Counted from the first letter of the stretch, positions 11,527 through 22,621 are shown. The stretch is DNA of 64,000 bases from Niebla homalea (GCA_019925105.1 JAHGAU010000007.1:992001-1056000), one strand, 5' to 3'. Translations and numbers: made by a program. The notes: generated by a model from the sequence alone, not told the origin.

Positions 11527-11933
11527 TTCAGTACATTCATCTGCCTCTCTGATCATCTCTCAAGCATGGATATTCTTGCTTGTGTCATTGTGAACCAGCT
11601 CAAGCCCTGCTGGCCGCATTCCTCAAATTAATTGTTGGCCTTGAAGCAAGTTCCGACGATTGAGATCACCATGAAGGCGCAAAAACCCTGTGCCTTTCGA
11701 GCATTGAGAATAGCCAAAGACCCCATCAGGATAGGATGGGGCTTGCTCTTTTCTGCGCGATCAACTGCAGCACGATGAATTGGAGTCAGGCATTCCTTGA
11801 AGTGATGCTGCCCGTCGACAGCCAAGCAAGACGGATTCATCTGGCAAACACTCGAGGGTCAAGGTTTCCCACAACGCTTCAATAATCTTCGAAAGGGGCT
11901 CATCTTTGGTGGAGCGACCTTCCCAATCCGAGA
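11527..11933. other. Convergent 3' region MPP10 / EFM6
   Basis: About 400 bases between two gene ends. Two short minus-strand open frames (11628-11840, 11761-11967) resemble no family I know and probably lie in 3' UTR sequence. Confidence 0.45.
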
Positions 11934-12790
11934 TTATTTGTCTGCTCTCCGCACTTGGAAGAGCCAAATATCATCTCGCTCCCAGTCACCTCTTACCGCA
12001 AGCACACTGAAAGCCTTGCCGAGCATCTTGAGGAAATCTTTATCCCTCCGTCTCCGCTTCTCGTAACAAAACCAGAGGACAGCTGCCGGCCCCACCAGAT
12101 CTGTCAATGTCCTCAACAAGGGGCGAAAGGACTGCTCTAGGTAGGAACAGTCTGCAGCTAGCACGACATCGGGCTCAAGGGGCAGGGTGGAGTTTGGAGG
12201 CTCCCCCCAGGAAAAATGATGCGGAGTAATAGAAATGTTGGTGGCCTCCCCGGGAGAGAAGTTGTTGAGTGAGATGTTCTGCTGCAGCAAAGGCACGAGT
12301 GCATCGAGGCCATCGGTGAGATCAATGCTCGTTGGCATTGCTGAAGCCGTCTGCCTGAGACGAAGAGCAATGGCCAGGCTTCAGATCTTGGTGAGCATGG
12401 AAGGGAGGGAACAAAGCTGCCACTGAATTGATCCTTACCCAACAAGACCGCTCCCAGCACCAAGCTCGATTCTGTACGAGCGAGTTGTCAGTGATCAAGG
12501 TTGGGGTCAGGGGGGTTGTGTCCATTCAGGAGTTCAAACATCTTCTTGCCTCGCAAAGCTTCCAGATTGTGGCGCATTAGGTAGTCGGCGAGGACCATAC
12601 CGGCGGACCATAGTTGGCCTCCACACTGGGTGACATTGGTCTGCAATCGAAGTGGTGGGTCAAGGAGGCCAGAGAAGGGGAGTGTCACCATCGCTGATGG
12701 TTTGGAAGCAGGCTGAGGGACCAATGCATCCGGAATGGAGAGTGTGAAAGCATGTTGCGTATCAAGAAGTGGCATAATCGACCAGCCCAT
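11934..12790 (-). CDS. EFM6: EFM6-type protein lysine methyltransferase
   Basis: Inferred exons 12790-12540, 12471-12439 and 12378-11934 give 242 residues. It is a seven-beta-strand SAM methyltransferase of the METTL21/EFM family. The family pattern is clear: LVPQPASKPSA and PPLRLQTNVTQCGGQLWSAG upstream, SAM-binding ELGAGSGLVG at about 86-95, a Thr-Ser-Ile-Asp-Leu segment at the second acidic strand, and LAADCSYLEQSF with CYEKRRRRDKDF near the end. Yeast Efm6 methylates a lysine of elongation factor EF-1alpha; substrate here is inferred. The 33-nt middle exon is needed to rebuild the SAM motif, and the acceptor at 12379 gives GLVGLAIALRL, the expected reading. Two start codons (12790, 12775) are possible. 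Confidence 0.85.
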
Positions 12791-13423
12791 GCACTGTACA
12801 AGGTGCGTCGAGTATTTCGAGTGCTGTTCACAACATCACACGAACGCGGAATTGGTACCGTTTCAAAAGTTCTAGAGCACATATAGTATTTATCAGCAAT
12901 CGTAAGCTCGTCTCCTGCAAAAATAATTGCAACGTGGGCAGCCTGGCACCACTTTTACAGTTATGAGAAGTGGGTCTCAGTGAATATTCTTGGTAATAAA
13001 AATGTAGAGTAAATCTTAATGAACAGTTTTAGTACCATAACTTTCTTCATTTAGGATCGTGGTAAAGAATAAGAGATATCTTGATGGTGGGGGGTTGTTT
13101 GACGAGGCAAGTACTCCCTCAACAATGCCGATATCGGTAGATTGTGTTGCAACCCAATGAGCCGATTGGGTGGACCGAGAGGCAATCGAAGGAACAATTT
13201 GCCACTAGAGTGAGGATGGAAAAGTCCATGTGGTGAACAAGAGCAAATCGGGAAGGCGGCAATAATATCGAGGTATCTGGAGCTCCATCTAATCTTGCTC
13301 ATAAACGTTTCCCTGAGTCAATTTCCATCCTGTATTATTTGCTTGCCATCGTCTTCTACCCGTTGTCGCTGTGCCACATCTTTTGGACATTGTGCAATCA
13401 CTTTTGGGAATGGCGGGACAACG
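12791..13423. other. Divergent promoter region EFM6 / DMT transporter
   Basis: About 630 bases, relatively AT-rich around 12880-13060, between divergent genes. No coding sequence is supported. Confidence 0.5.
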
Positions 13424-14957
13424 ATGTCTTCAAAACATCAAATTGACTCCCAAGCAAGGTCCCTACCAGTCGGTTCGGATCTCGAGAATTCAGCAGTGAC
13501 TCACCCATATGATAAACACACAAACCAACACAGGCCGCCTTATTTAGACCTACCCTTTCAATCAACCTTTGCACGTGCTTCAGACACGTTCTCCTATTCT
13601 GACCGGTCTTCCCATACCTACACCGTAGATCATCATGACAGCAGACCTACGAGTGACTTTGGGAACGTGCTAGGGGCTCCATTTCCTTCACGATCTGCTT
13701 CACCTGCTCCGACTCCCCCCAAGACATGGCGTCGCAAGTTCTTAGAGCTTTGGACAACGAACAAGGGCGTGGCTCTTGTGGTGATTTCGCAGCTTTTTGG
13801 TGTAATGATGAATGTGACCACTAGGCTCTTGGAGATGGATGGTCAACATGGATACGGTCTGCACCCATTTCAGGTCCGTGCTCCCGAATCTTATCTCCTT
13901 GAATTCGACTGAACGTCTTGCTCAGATCCTGTTCGCCCGGATGACTGGTACCCTGATCCTGAGCTGCGTCTATCAATGGCTAGCCAACGTTGAACATGCT
14001 CCCTTTGGACCCCGAGCGGTGTGGGGGCTTTTGGTTGCACGTGGCGTCGGTGGCTTTTTTGGAGTGTATGGCATGTACTATTCGCTGCAATATCTGCCTC
14101 TGTCTGATGCAACTGTCATCACCTTCTTAGCACCTTTCTTCACCTGCTGGGCCTGCTCCGTACTCATCAATGAGCCATTTCCGCGAAGCGAGCAACTGGC
14201 TGGCCTTGTATCTTTCCTTGGCGTCATCTTGATAGCAAGGCCGACCTCACTTTCACCGCACGCAAATGGCGGACCAGATTCATCATCGAGGTCAGGCATC
14301 GATGCTGCCACTGCATCGGCCAATGCTTCCACAACCGTGGACCCTCAAGGTTTGGAACAAGTAACACCGATGCAAAGGATGAGTGCCGTCGCTCTCGCTC
14401 TTGTTGGCGTGCTTGGAGCAGCTTGTGCCTACACCACTATCCGCTGGATTGGTCAACGAGCCCATCCTCTGATTTCGGTCAATTACTTTGCTGCTTGGTC
14501 TACCATGGTTAGCACTGTGGCTTTGCTTGCTATCCCAGGTCTAGGATTCCGCCTACCAGCTAGCCTGGTACAATGGGCACAGCTTATCTTCTTGGGTGTA
14601 TGCGGCTTCGTTATGCAATTCCTCTTGACTGCTGGGCTGGCACATGAAAGGGGCAGCCGGGCAACCAATATGGTCTATACTCAAATGCTCTTCGCCTTAG
14701 CGTTCGACAAAATAGTCTGGAACACAAGTCCAGGTCTCTTGAGCATTCTCGGTAGCAGCTTGATCCTAGGAAGTGCTCTTTATGTAGCTATACGCAAGAA
14801 CAAGGCCCAGCAGAATCCGCTTACCAACATAGGGGTTGACGAACAGGTTGGCTTGATGTCTGAAGAAGATGCAGAGGCCAATAATGAGGGGTCGAACGAA
14901 GGCAGTAGACCGCTGAGAGGCGTCCATGAAGTGCAGCTAAGAACTCTGCGGGTGTAA
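13424..14957 (+). CDS. DMT superfamily (EamA-type) membrane transporter
   Basis: Exons 13424-13873 and 13926-14957, joined in phase 0, give 493 residues. After a hydrophilic N-terminus of about 110 residues the protein has about ten predicted membrane helices in two EamA repeats; typical signatures are GVYGMYYSLQYLPLSDATVI at the end of the first repeat's central helices and the FGPRAVWGLLVARG segment before it. The second repeat begins around the ALVGVLGAACAYTTIRWIG segment and includes TNMVYTQMLFALAFDKIVW. A Ser/Ala-rich loop separates the repeats and the tail is acidic. Fungal members of this SLC35G-like group have unknown substrates. The N-terminal exon ends inside the first helix region, so the splice (52-nt intron) is well supported. 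Confidence 0.85.
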
Positions 14958-15115
14958 GTGGCGCCAAAAGACTCGGAAATGTCTCATAACCCTTGCCATC
15001 CTTGCCCGAATATCATAGTCCAGACATAAAGCCAATCAAGGGTTTTCCCTGCAAATTCGGCGAGCTACTGCGCATCGCAGCTAATGCTAATCCATCCAAA
15101 CACAAGGCGCATCCG

Positions 15116-18013
15116 TCACAGGAACGAGGAGTTGATTTCACCTCGCATGCTTCTACTTGCAGGTTCACCCTCGCAAAGTGTCGTCGGATGCCTTTGGCTC
15201 GTCCTCTGCGGTGTCCATCCGACGTTGACAGAGGATTCCCCATGGCTTGTCGAGGCCGAGCCACCCGTGCTAATACTGCCATCTCCTTCTTGATCGTCAT
15301 CATCGAGTTGAGGCGCCATCCGAGTGAATCGATTCTTCAGTTCTCGCAAGGGTCCGCTGTCCCTTCTACTGGCCAGCACTGCCGCTAACAGACTGGGCTG
15401 TACGCCATCATTGCTGGCACATTGTGCCTGCGTCGGAGTAAAGTATCGAGGATCCCAGGAAAAGGTATGATTCCCAATTTCGCAGTCTTGCGCTGAGCCA
15501 AGTCCGATAATACTCGGCGCGGCACTCTGAAATCGAGAATCAAAGCTTGCTTCACTCATCCTGTATAAAGATTCAGAGGAATCGGCGCGGACATCGATCA
15601 CTCGAGGTGATATGCCATGGTCAAAGAGCCGCTGGCGGCGTTCTGGGGAGGATTCCCGCTTCGAACCCGATGGCTTATCCACGCGCTGCGATGATGATGA
15701 CTGAGTTCGCGATCGACCCACTTTGTAAGGAGAGATGACTCTTCCTGAAAGGAATGGATTACCTTTTTGGTTGGTCTTGCTATTCTTAGGTACGCCGTGG
15801 ACATGGTGGGCTGCAGGCGACCAGAAAGCAGTCGAAGGTCTTTCATAAGCTGCAGATGGCCATACTGGTCTGATCGTTGGCTTTTGATGATATCTTTGGG
15901 CTGAGCGACCGGCACCATCCCGTTCGAATGAGTCTCCAGTTGTGGTACTCCAATCACTGGTGCTCTGGCTCGCATCCAAGGTGCCCCAAGACCTTTGCGC
16001 AGCCCCAAAGCCTGGAGATCGTAAGTTGTGTGCCATTTGTGACACTAAGACACTACCATGACCACGGCCCGAGATTGGCACACCATGGCTATATCCACTT
16101 GATGTATGGTTATGGCGTCGAATCTTACTTACGAAGCTGAAGCTCGACCCTATCGTTGGCCGTTGGGAGTATTTTCTCGTGATTCGAAAATCACTGCTGG
16201 GTGTGGCGCCTGACGAGTTCTCCAGTATGGCCTCCTCAATTGGAGATCCACATCCTTGGATTCTCGGTTGCTTTGGTTCGGGGATGCGACTGAACTCGGA
16301 AGCTGGCTTGGACTTCAGCCCTGATGAATTGGGGAAATTGATTGCAAATTTGTTCCATGAGTCCAATCTCTGCAAGAAGTCGCTGAAAGAAGCCCTTGAG
16401 GATCGGCACCTGGATTCATGCTTCCCAAAGGTTTGTGACCAAGGCCAAGGAATACTGGGAGGGAGCGAGGTTTTTGATGGTGGCCTTGTACCTAACCCGC
16501 CACTCATCATAGCTCTGTCAATAGCTCCGAGAGATTCATGTCCTGCCATGTGATGCGCCATCTGCTTCCCAGATGTTTGAAAGAAGCCAGCGACACAATC
16601 TTGTTCTGACCACCGTCGCCGCTTTCTTCGCCAGCGTGAGGAGACTACTAGCACGACTGCCAGAAGTGCAGCTATGGGTATTATCACAGCCGCAGCTATC
16701 CAGCCTCTTTGCCCCGAATCCTGTCTGTTTGCTGGTCTTGATGCTTCCTTTGCAATTGAGTTAGAAGCCACGTTCAGCAACGATATTGTGAGGACCTCCG
16801 ATTGATTCTCGAAGCCGCGGCTTGCAGTCACATTGGCGAAAACCTGTTGAGGTCGGAAATCGCCAGGAAATCGCCCACTGATTGTTTTCAAGTCTCGGTC
16901 ATACTCCAGCCACTCAGACGCGGACCCAAAATCTACTTGGAATGTTACGTTTTCATTGGTGGCAGCTTGATGAAGGTCATAGGTGAAATTGCAGCCGATG
17001 TCCACATCCACGGTGCCCAAGGGTTTTAGAAGCGATGCATTTGAGGTATCAGCGCAGTTGAGTGCGACCACTGTGCTTGTCGAAGTGCCATAGATGTCTG
17101 TGGTCACCAAGGTGAAGTTCAGATTTTCGAAGTCTGCAGGCGGAGTGCCCTGTAGTGCTAATCCGCCCATCTCCATATGTAGCCAAGGGGGCATTGACGC
17201 AGATACAGTCTGTATAATAGATGGAGAGGCTCTGATGCCATTCAAGGTAAGGGCATCCAGAAGTGTTGATGAGTCGTTGAGAAACGTTCCTGGTGATACG
17301 CTTACGATTTGCACACCACTCTTAAAAGCGAAGAGACTGGACTCAACCACTATCTGGAAACCCACGACGGCATCAGAGAATCCGACAACATCAGAAGCGG
17401 TGACCTCGAAGCTAAAAATTTGGGTCCATCCTGTCGTTGGCGCAGCTTGTGGTGCAATTCCCGAGAAAGAGAGACTTGAAGGGTTGAAATTAATCCAGGA
17501 GGGTAGCGGTGTACGATCGTTTCGGACTGCATAATACGTCGTGGTCGAAGTCACGTTCGTGAAAGTATTTGGAGCGAATGAGATGGATATGTCAGCCCGG
17601 GGTGCAACAAGAATGCTACTTGGATCAGCGAATGCTCCGTTGGCTAGAAGCTGATCTGCCAGAGGAAGACCCAGGCCAGGACCGCCATCTTGCGTAACCA
17701 CTAAGGTGATTGACATCCCTGTCGACCCGGCGGTGTCACTAGCAATCAATTCAATCACCGGAGAGCCAACATCTCCAGAAGCGGGATTTCCTGACAACGT
17801 GCGACTCGGACCATCCAGGGAAAGCCATGCTGGAGCTCCAGAGAGGCTATAGCTTAGCAGCTTTGATGAGGACGTGAAGGTTGAATCAGAGAAAGTGAAA
17901 TGAAACGGCTGGTTGGCTCTAGCAATAGGAGGCACCTGCGCATTGACTGGGAGGTTGATGTTCGGATTCGCTCTAACCAGGCTTGAGAGGGTACACAGCA
18001 AGAGTAGTTGCAT
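15116..18013 (-). CDS. AXL2: AXL2-like axial budding/polarity membrane protein
   Basis: A single exon encodes 965 residues. MQLLLLCTLSSLVRA is a signal peptide, followed by repeated cadherin/dystroglycan-like (CADG) modules; typical pieces are SYSLSGAPAWLSLDGPSRTL near 54 and LPSWINFNPSSLSFSGIAP near 170. Many N-glycosylation sites occur before one membrane helix at about 437-460, closed by a basic stop-transfer cluster (RWRRKRRRW). The cytoplasmic part of about 500 residues is Ser/Arg-rich and disordered. Yeast Axl2/Bud10 marks the axial bud site and works with septins; in filamentous fungi it acts in septation and conidiation. The start at 18013 is the ATG that places the signal peptide at the N-terminus; an extra GTG-led extension is not needed. 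Confidence 0.88.
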   Translation of the reverse strand: MQLLLLCTLSSLVRANPNINLPVNAQVPPIARANQPFHFTFSDSTFTSSSKLLSYSLSGAPAWLSLDGPSRTLSGNPASGDVGSPVIELIASDTAGSTGMSITLVVTQDGGPGLGLPLADQLLANGAFADPSSILVAPRADISISFAPNTFTNVTSTTTYYAVRNDRTPLPSWINFNPSSLSFSGIAPQAAPTTGWTQIFSFEVTASDVVGFSDAVVGFQIVVESSLFAFKSGVQIVSVSPGTFLNDSSTLLDALTLNGIRASPSIIQTVSASMPPWLHMEMGGLALQGTPPADFENLNFTLVTTDIYGTSTSTVVALNCADTSNASLLKPLGTVDVDIGCNFTYDLHQAATNENVTFQVDFGSASEWLEYDRDLKTISGRFPGDFRPQQVFANVTASRGFENQSEVLTISLLNVASNSIAKEASRPANRQDSGQRGWIAAAVIIPIAALLAVVLVVSSRWRRKRRRWSEQDCVAGFFQTSGKQMAHHMAGHESLGAIDRAMMSGGLGTRPPSKTSLPPSIPWPWSQTFGKHESRCRSSRASFSDFLQRLDSWNKFAINFPNSSGLKSKPASEFSRIPEPKQPRIQGCGSPIEEAILENSSGATPSSDFRITRKYSQRPTIGSSFSFVSKIRRHNHTSSGYSHGVPISGRGHGSVLVSQMAHNLRSPGFGAAQRSWGTLDASQSTSDWSTTTGDSFERDGAGRSAQRYHQKPTIRPVWPSAAYERPSTAFWSPAAHHVHGVPKNSKTNQKGNPFLSGRVISPYKVGRSRTQSSSSQRVDKPSGSKRESSPERRQRLFDHGISPRVIDVRADSSESLYRMSEASFDSRFQSAAPSIIGLGSAQDCEIGNHTFSWDPRYFTPTQAQCASNDGVQPSLLAAVLASRRDSGPLRELKNRFTRMAPQLDDDDQEGDGSISTGGSASTSHGESSVNVGWTPQRTSQRHPTTLCEGEPASRSMRGEINSSFL

Positions 18014-18327
18014 TCTCTCCACTCAAGATGCTGTCAGTACACTGCACGCAGATTTGGCCGTATGCAGGGAAAGCTGCCCTGGCTGAAGCAACGAAGCTCT
18101 TGCAGCGCGCTCGCGCGGCGGCCAAGTAAGCAAGAATCCAACATCAACATGGCTTTGCGCAAAACGAGTGAAGGGTTCCGTTGTGAGGTAAAGACGTAAG
18201 CTGTATGCTCAATGTGGCCAGCACCCAGACAGCGCTGTCCATCCACATTTCTCGCTTCAGAATGCTGGACGCGGGCCAAGCTACGCGTTTTAATCAAGGG
18301 GAGATCCCTTTCGAAAGACGCGACAGA
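18014..18327. other. Intergenic upstream of AXL2, downstream of GNAT gene
   Basis: About 310 bases; presumably AXL2 promoter and the 3' UTR of the acetyltransferase gene. Nothing specific is visible. Confidence 0.5.
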
Positions 18328-18823
18328 CTAAGACAAGGATAGGATATAATGCGAGCCCATTCTACCAGGTCCATAATAGTCGTTGATGCTTTGCTTCTTG
18401 TCAAAATGGAATTTCTTGTAAAAGTTGGATGCTGTATGGTTCTGTTCATCAACCCAGAGCTGAACCGTCAAACAGCCACGAGATCTTAAGGCTTGAAATA
18501 AGTCATTTACCATCTCCGTCGCAATTCCCTTCCTTCTATGCGGTTTCTGTACACAGATCTTGTGTAGATGGGCAACTCTCCCTGGTCTGGAAAAGGCAAG
18601 CAGCATGTACGCAACCAAATGATGCTCTGCATCAACGACCACCTTTAGCTGAACATTGCGCTTCTTGAGCTCGACCTCAAAGTCAAGAGCCTCCGTTCGA
18701 GAAAAATTCTGCTTTTCGCAATGGCGTATCTGGCACAACAGGCCGTCCATGGGAAGCCTCAATTTCCGTCCTTTGTGCAGAGTATGGCAAGACACAGAAG
18801 CCATACTTGCCAGAAGTTGGCAT
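18328..18823 (-). CDS. GNAT-family N-acetyltransferase
   Basis: The core shows the GNAT fold: VVVDAEHHLVAYMLLAFSR (strand 4 region), HKICVQKPHRRKGIATEMV with the acetyl-CoA binding pattern RRKGIA, and VQLWVDEQNHTASNFYKKFHF at the end. Two starts fit. A spliced form with exons 18823-18807 and 18757-18328 (49-nt intron, GTATGG donor) gives 148 residues beginning MPTSGKLPMDG. An unspliced form from ATG 18804 gives 158 residues, but that ATG lies inside the proposed intron. The protein is small and lacks a targeting signal. The family acetylates amino groups of proteins or small molecules; the substrate here is unknown. Confidence 0.75.
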
Positions 18824-19212
18824 TTCCGATGCGAGAAGCAATGTTACCCAAATCACACTCACTATGGCCTTGACGCATCAAGCTTTGGGATTCCCTATCT
18901 CGGCATATTGTGGTACTTACCAAGTCGACTGCGGGTATCCTTGTTGTCCTTCGTTGTGACGGGATCTTCCGGCCCCTCGGGCACCAAGCGCCAAAAAAAG
19001 AATTTCCAGCCACACGCCCGCCACATTCGTCCTTTTCAAGTTTCAATTGCTTTCGGACAAATACAATGATTTCTTGCAGTCAAAAGATTCACTGTACGAT
19101 ACTACACATATTAACTGAATGAGTCTTCCGGATCGGGCTACACATCCTACTACTTCATCATTCAATATTTCGACGTCGTAGAAGATTGGGGAGGCGGTGT
19201 AATTTCTTACGA
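18824..19212. other. Divergent promoter region GNAT / cysteine-rich wall protein
   Basis: About 390 bases between divergent genes. No gene is supported. Confidence 0.45.
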
Positions 19213-20595
19213 ATGCTTCTATCATTTGATGTTTCAATTTTCCTCATATTCCCGATAGTCCTCGAATCTTCAGCGAGTCATTTACCGTGGTCCAAATATC
19301 ACCTCCCTGCCCGTGTAAGGTCTGGGGTGCCTGAAGGAAATGCTGTCGCCCAACAGGATGATTATATCCTGGGTGGCCCACCACAGCCAGGGAAGGTACG
19401 GAAGATGACTTCAGACGAAGGCGAGATGTTCTTCCCCGAATACTGGGGTTCTTCACAGCCATCGCTGTTGGAACCTATTGAACGCCAAAGGATACAGCTG
19501 GTGGAGGACAGTAATTGGGCAAATGACACCGTTACCCAAATCCAGGCTCCATTTGCCCTCCATGAGACCGAAGAGGTGACCTCTCACTCTTACCTCTCGT
19601 CCCTTCTTCGGTCTCCCCGATCCTTGTTCGCAGCCTCGAAGCGTGCTTTCCAGTGCCCGGGAGGCACTTCTGCCTGCACCGGCATTCAACGGCCGAACAG
19701 TTGCTGTCCTACTGAGCAGACATGTCAGCTCCTCCCTGATAATGGCAATGGTGATGTCGGATGTTGCACAGACGGGGAATCATGCTCGCAAGAAGTAGCA
19801 ACTTGCCAGGACACCTACGTAACCTGCCCTGGAAATCAAGGAGGCGGCTGTTGTCTCCCAGGCTACAGCTGTAGCGGCGCAGGATGCGAAGTGCATTCTA
19901 CAGCAACGGTGATAGTCACTCCAATGGTGACGGCCGCTCCTTTACCATCTAGCAGCACTTCGGCTGCAGCCGCGTCCACTATGGTCTTAACCTCAACCCA
20001 TACAGAGGTCTCCTCAGCCATCTCAACAGTCACATCTTCGCCCTCATCATCGAGGCTTTCAACAACACCGTTGGCGTCTACGACCCCAGCTCCGGCGCCG
20101 GTTGCTCCAGTTCGCCCCACATCTGGCGCGGCCTCCACTTCCATCACGACTACAGCTCCTACAGCAACGGTGACGCCGTCCCAATGCCCAACGGGATTCT
20201 ACGCCTGCAGCGCATACTACCATGGGGGCTGTTGCCGCGTTGGTCGGGACTGCTCCGAAACATCCTGTCCTGCTGCATCCTCGACATTAGTATTGAGTAG
20301 CAATGGTGTTGTCGTTAACAATCCTGCGGCCACCACAGGTGCTGCACTTGGTCAAGGGGGGTGTGCCTTGGGCTGGTTCACATGCGGTGCGACCGGTGGT
20401 GGAGGTTGTTGTCCAAGTGGATACGCCTGCGGCGAAAGCTGTACGGCGACAGGAGTGAACACCGGTGGTGGCGCCATTGGTACGGCCAAGGTAGCAAAGG
20501 ATAACGGGGTTAGCGGCGCCATGTCGAGGACAGTAGATTCATGTTTCATGACGGTGATGAGTTTGACGACATTGTTGTACATTGTGAAGCTCTGA
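19213..20595 (+). CDS. Cysteine-rich GPI-type cell-surface protein
   Basis: A single exon encodes 460 residues. The N-terminus MLLSFDVSIFLIFPIVLESS is a signal peptide, and the C-terminus ends in a hydrophobic stretch (about 440-460) preceded by small residues, consistent with a GPI-anchor signal. Between them lie at least four cysteine modules of the pattern CP-x(n)-C-x(n)-GGCC-x-x-G-x-x-C, for example YVTCPGNQGGGCCLPGYSC and FTCGATGGGGCCPSGYAC, separated by a Ser/Thr/Ala/Pro-rich stalk that is probably O-glycosylated. Fungal proteins of this type are wall- or membrane-bound, with no known enzymatic role. A shorter gene at 34991-35848 has the same module. Start chosen because it gives the signal peptide; a TTG-led extension was ignored. 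Confidence 0.8.
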   Translation: MLLSFDVSIFLIFPIVLESSASHLPWSKYHLPARVRSGVPEGNAVAQQDDYILGGPPQPGKVRKMTSDEGEMFFPEYWGSSQPSLLEPIERQRIQLVEDSNWANDTVTQIQAPFALHETEEVTSHSYLSSLLRSPRSLFAASKRAFQCPGGTSACTGIQRPNSCCPTEQTCQLLPDNGNGDVGCCTDGESCSQEVATCQDTYVTCPGNQGGGCCLPGYSCSGAGCEVHSTATVIVTPMVTAAPLPSSSTSAAAASTMVLTSTHTEVSSAISTVTSSPSSSRLSTTPLASTTPAPAPVAPVRPTSGAASTSITTTAPTATVTPSQCPTGFYACSAYYHGGCCRVGRDCSETSCPAASSTLVLSSNGVVVNNPAATTGAALGQGGCALGWFTCGATGGGGCCPSGYACGESCTATGVNTGGGAIGTAKVAKDNGVSGAMSRTVDSCFMTVMSLTTLLYIVKL

Positions 20596-20761
20596 AACCT
20601 TACATAGTTGTAACATTCATGTACATTGCGCCCTCGTCTACCTTCCAGACATGGCCACTTTCTTTGCACTCTTCAAACAGTGTCTAGCTATGGCTGGTGA
20701 GGTGTAGGTTGATCTGCGACTCTCCTTGCTCCTTGTCTTCTCTGAGTTAAGGTAGATCACT

Positions 20762-22077
20762 TTGCGCGACCAGGGGACGCCAGAGCAAGATCGTCTGTTC
20801 CTCCATAGAGCAGAGAAGTATGAGTATATTGGCTGCTATGCCCAGACCGAATTGGGACATAGTTCCAACGTCAGGGGCTGGGAGGAGGCAATACCAGGAT
20901 CGAGATGCCAAATCCACAAATGCGGGAGAAAATCAGGTGTTGAACTACACCATGGTCCAGGTGAGGCTTTTGCCATTACTTGCCGCCACCTTCGCCCTCC
21001 GCCTCACGGGGAGAGGTATGATGGCGCTCTACCAGAAGGACCAGAAGAAGACGGTCAGTGATGTTGGCAAAGCTGGACAGCCTGGCCGAAGGCCCAGCCC
21101 AGAGGAAATGTTCCCGAGCACTGATCTGCTTGCAGACCTGCATGCTACACCTTGTGGTTTGAAAGCTTTGGCGAGCACAACCGCAGCAGAAGGTCTTGAG
21201 ATTTGTAGACGAGCGTGCGGTGGCCATGGGTATAATAGCTTTAGTGGAATTGGCAGTTGGTACACCAACTACTTGCCCGCGACTACCTGGGAGGGGGACA
21301 ATTACATGCTGACCCAGCAGGTGGCGAGATACGTAAGCCGCTCAAAGGGTGAAAGCTTTCGCTACGCCAGCTGTACTGACACTCAATTAGCTATTGAAGT
21401 CGGCAAGGGCTGTCCTCGAAGGCGACGCATCTGACAATGACACCACCCAGATTCTGCAGAACTTCCTCGCCCGCCGTGACATGGGAGCGGCCTTCGACGT
21501 CCTCGATCGGGATGAAGACATCGTCACAGCTTTCGCTTGGAGGACCTCCTTTCTCACATTCGAATCTCTCAAACACCGGGACGAAGACAGTAGCTGGAAC
21601 AGCCTGCTTGTCGATTTCTGGCGTCTGAGCACCGCGCATTCGCAGTACCAAGTTGTGAAGAACTTTTACGACGCGCTCCGCTCGGAGACCATCTCTCGGG
21701 AACTCAATCAGGGCGCCGTCGTGCTCCTGCACAAGCTGTTCCGACTCTATGCGCTACACACACTTGAGCGCGAGGCCTCGGAGTTCTTCTCCTCATCCGC
21801 GGTCACGCTTGGGCAGATTCAGCTGGCGAGAACCAAGGCGGTCATGAGCCTGCTCAAGGAAATCAGGCCGCGTGCTGTCAGGCTCGTTGATGCGTAGCGA
21901 TTCCCGGACTGGCAGCTTGACTCTTCGCTGGGTCGGTACGACGGTAAAGTGTACGAGGATCTGCTCCACCGGGCAAGCGAGATGAACCGACTGAACGCAA
22001 TTACGATCCATCCGTACCCGGGAAGTGAGGTACTGGTGAAAAACGATGAACGTGACGCATTCAAGAGCAAGCTTTAG
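20762..22077 (+). pseudogene. Decayed peroxisomal acyl-CoA oxidase
   Basis: Clear acyl-CoA oxidase sequence survives in pieces. Segment one (20765-20880) reads RDQGTPEQDRLFL and IGCYAQTELGHSSNVRG; segment two (from about 20890, a different frame) reads GRRQYQDRDA, QVLNYTMVQVRLLPLLAATFAL and CRRACGGHGYNSFSGI, then crosses an intron with intact splice sites (21333-21390) into the C-terminal domain. An in-frame TAG at 21895-21897 interrupts the domain; after it the frame stays open through FPDWQLDSSLGRYDGKVYE to a terminal SKL peroxisome signal at 22066-22074. The N-terminal hundred or so residues and roughly 150-200 internal residues are absent. Acyl-CoA oxidase catalyses the first step of peroxisomal beta-oxidation; this copy cannot encode an active enzyme. 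Confidence 0.88.
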
Positions 22078-22621
22078 GCGGTATCTTCCCGCGTCGATCA
22101 AGATCTCAAGGCCATTCAGGACCTACATGTAGAGAGAATCCCTCTTTATGATAATAAGGGCATGCGCAAAATAGGAACCCCAACCCCTTACCGCAGACGG
22201 CAATCTCGACTCTCGATCTAATATCACGGTCGGTCAGAAGCTGAGCCACTATAACATGCTTTCTCATCACAGCATGATGAGACGTCGCCAGACTGTACTC
22301 AATTGGGAAGGCTAACGAGGATGATCTGATATCGAGATAACCCCGGCGACAGGAGGGTCTAGCGGGTAACACGAGGCCGCCAGGCTAGAACGCAAGAATG
22401 ACCTGCCCCAAAATAAACAAGACCAAAGCCGCAATCAAGAAGAAATAGAAAAATCGAACACTCAACAATGAAACCACTGTGTTTTGGAGTAAAAGAGCAA
22501 CCAGATTGTTATTTCTGCTTTCAGTGTCGCATACGAAACATCTAAGCGTTAGTGCAGTCATAGGCTTCTGCCATCCAAACGGCTTACCATTCCTAAGGAG
22601 AACTCCAGACTTTTCAAACAC
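22078..22621. other. Intergenic between ACOX relic and MFS gene end
   Basis: About 540 bases. A minus-strand open frame of 78 codons (22385-22621) follows the MFS stop but has no family resemblance. Probably the MFS 3' region. Confidence 0.45.

Noticed and set aside
11628..11967. Two short minus frames after EFM6
   Set aside because: They follow the EFM6 stop, overlap each other and match nothing known; probably 3' UTR.
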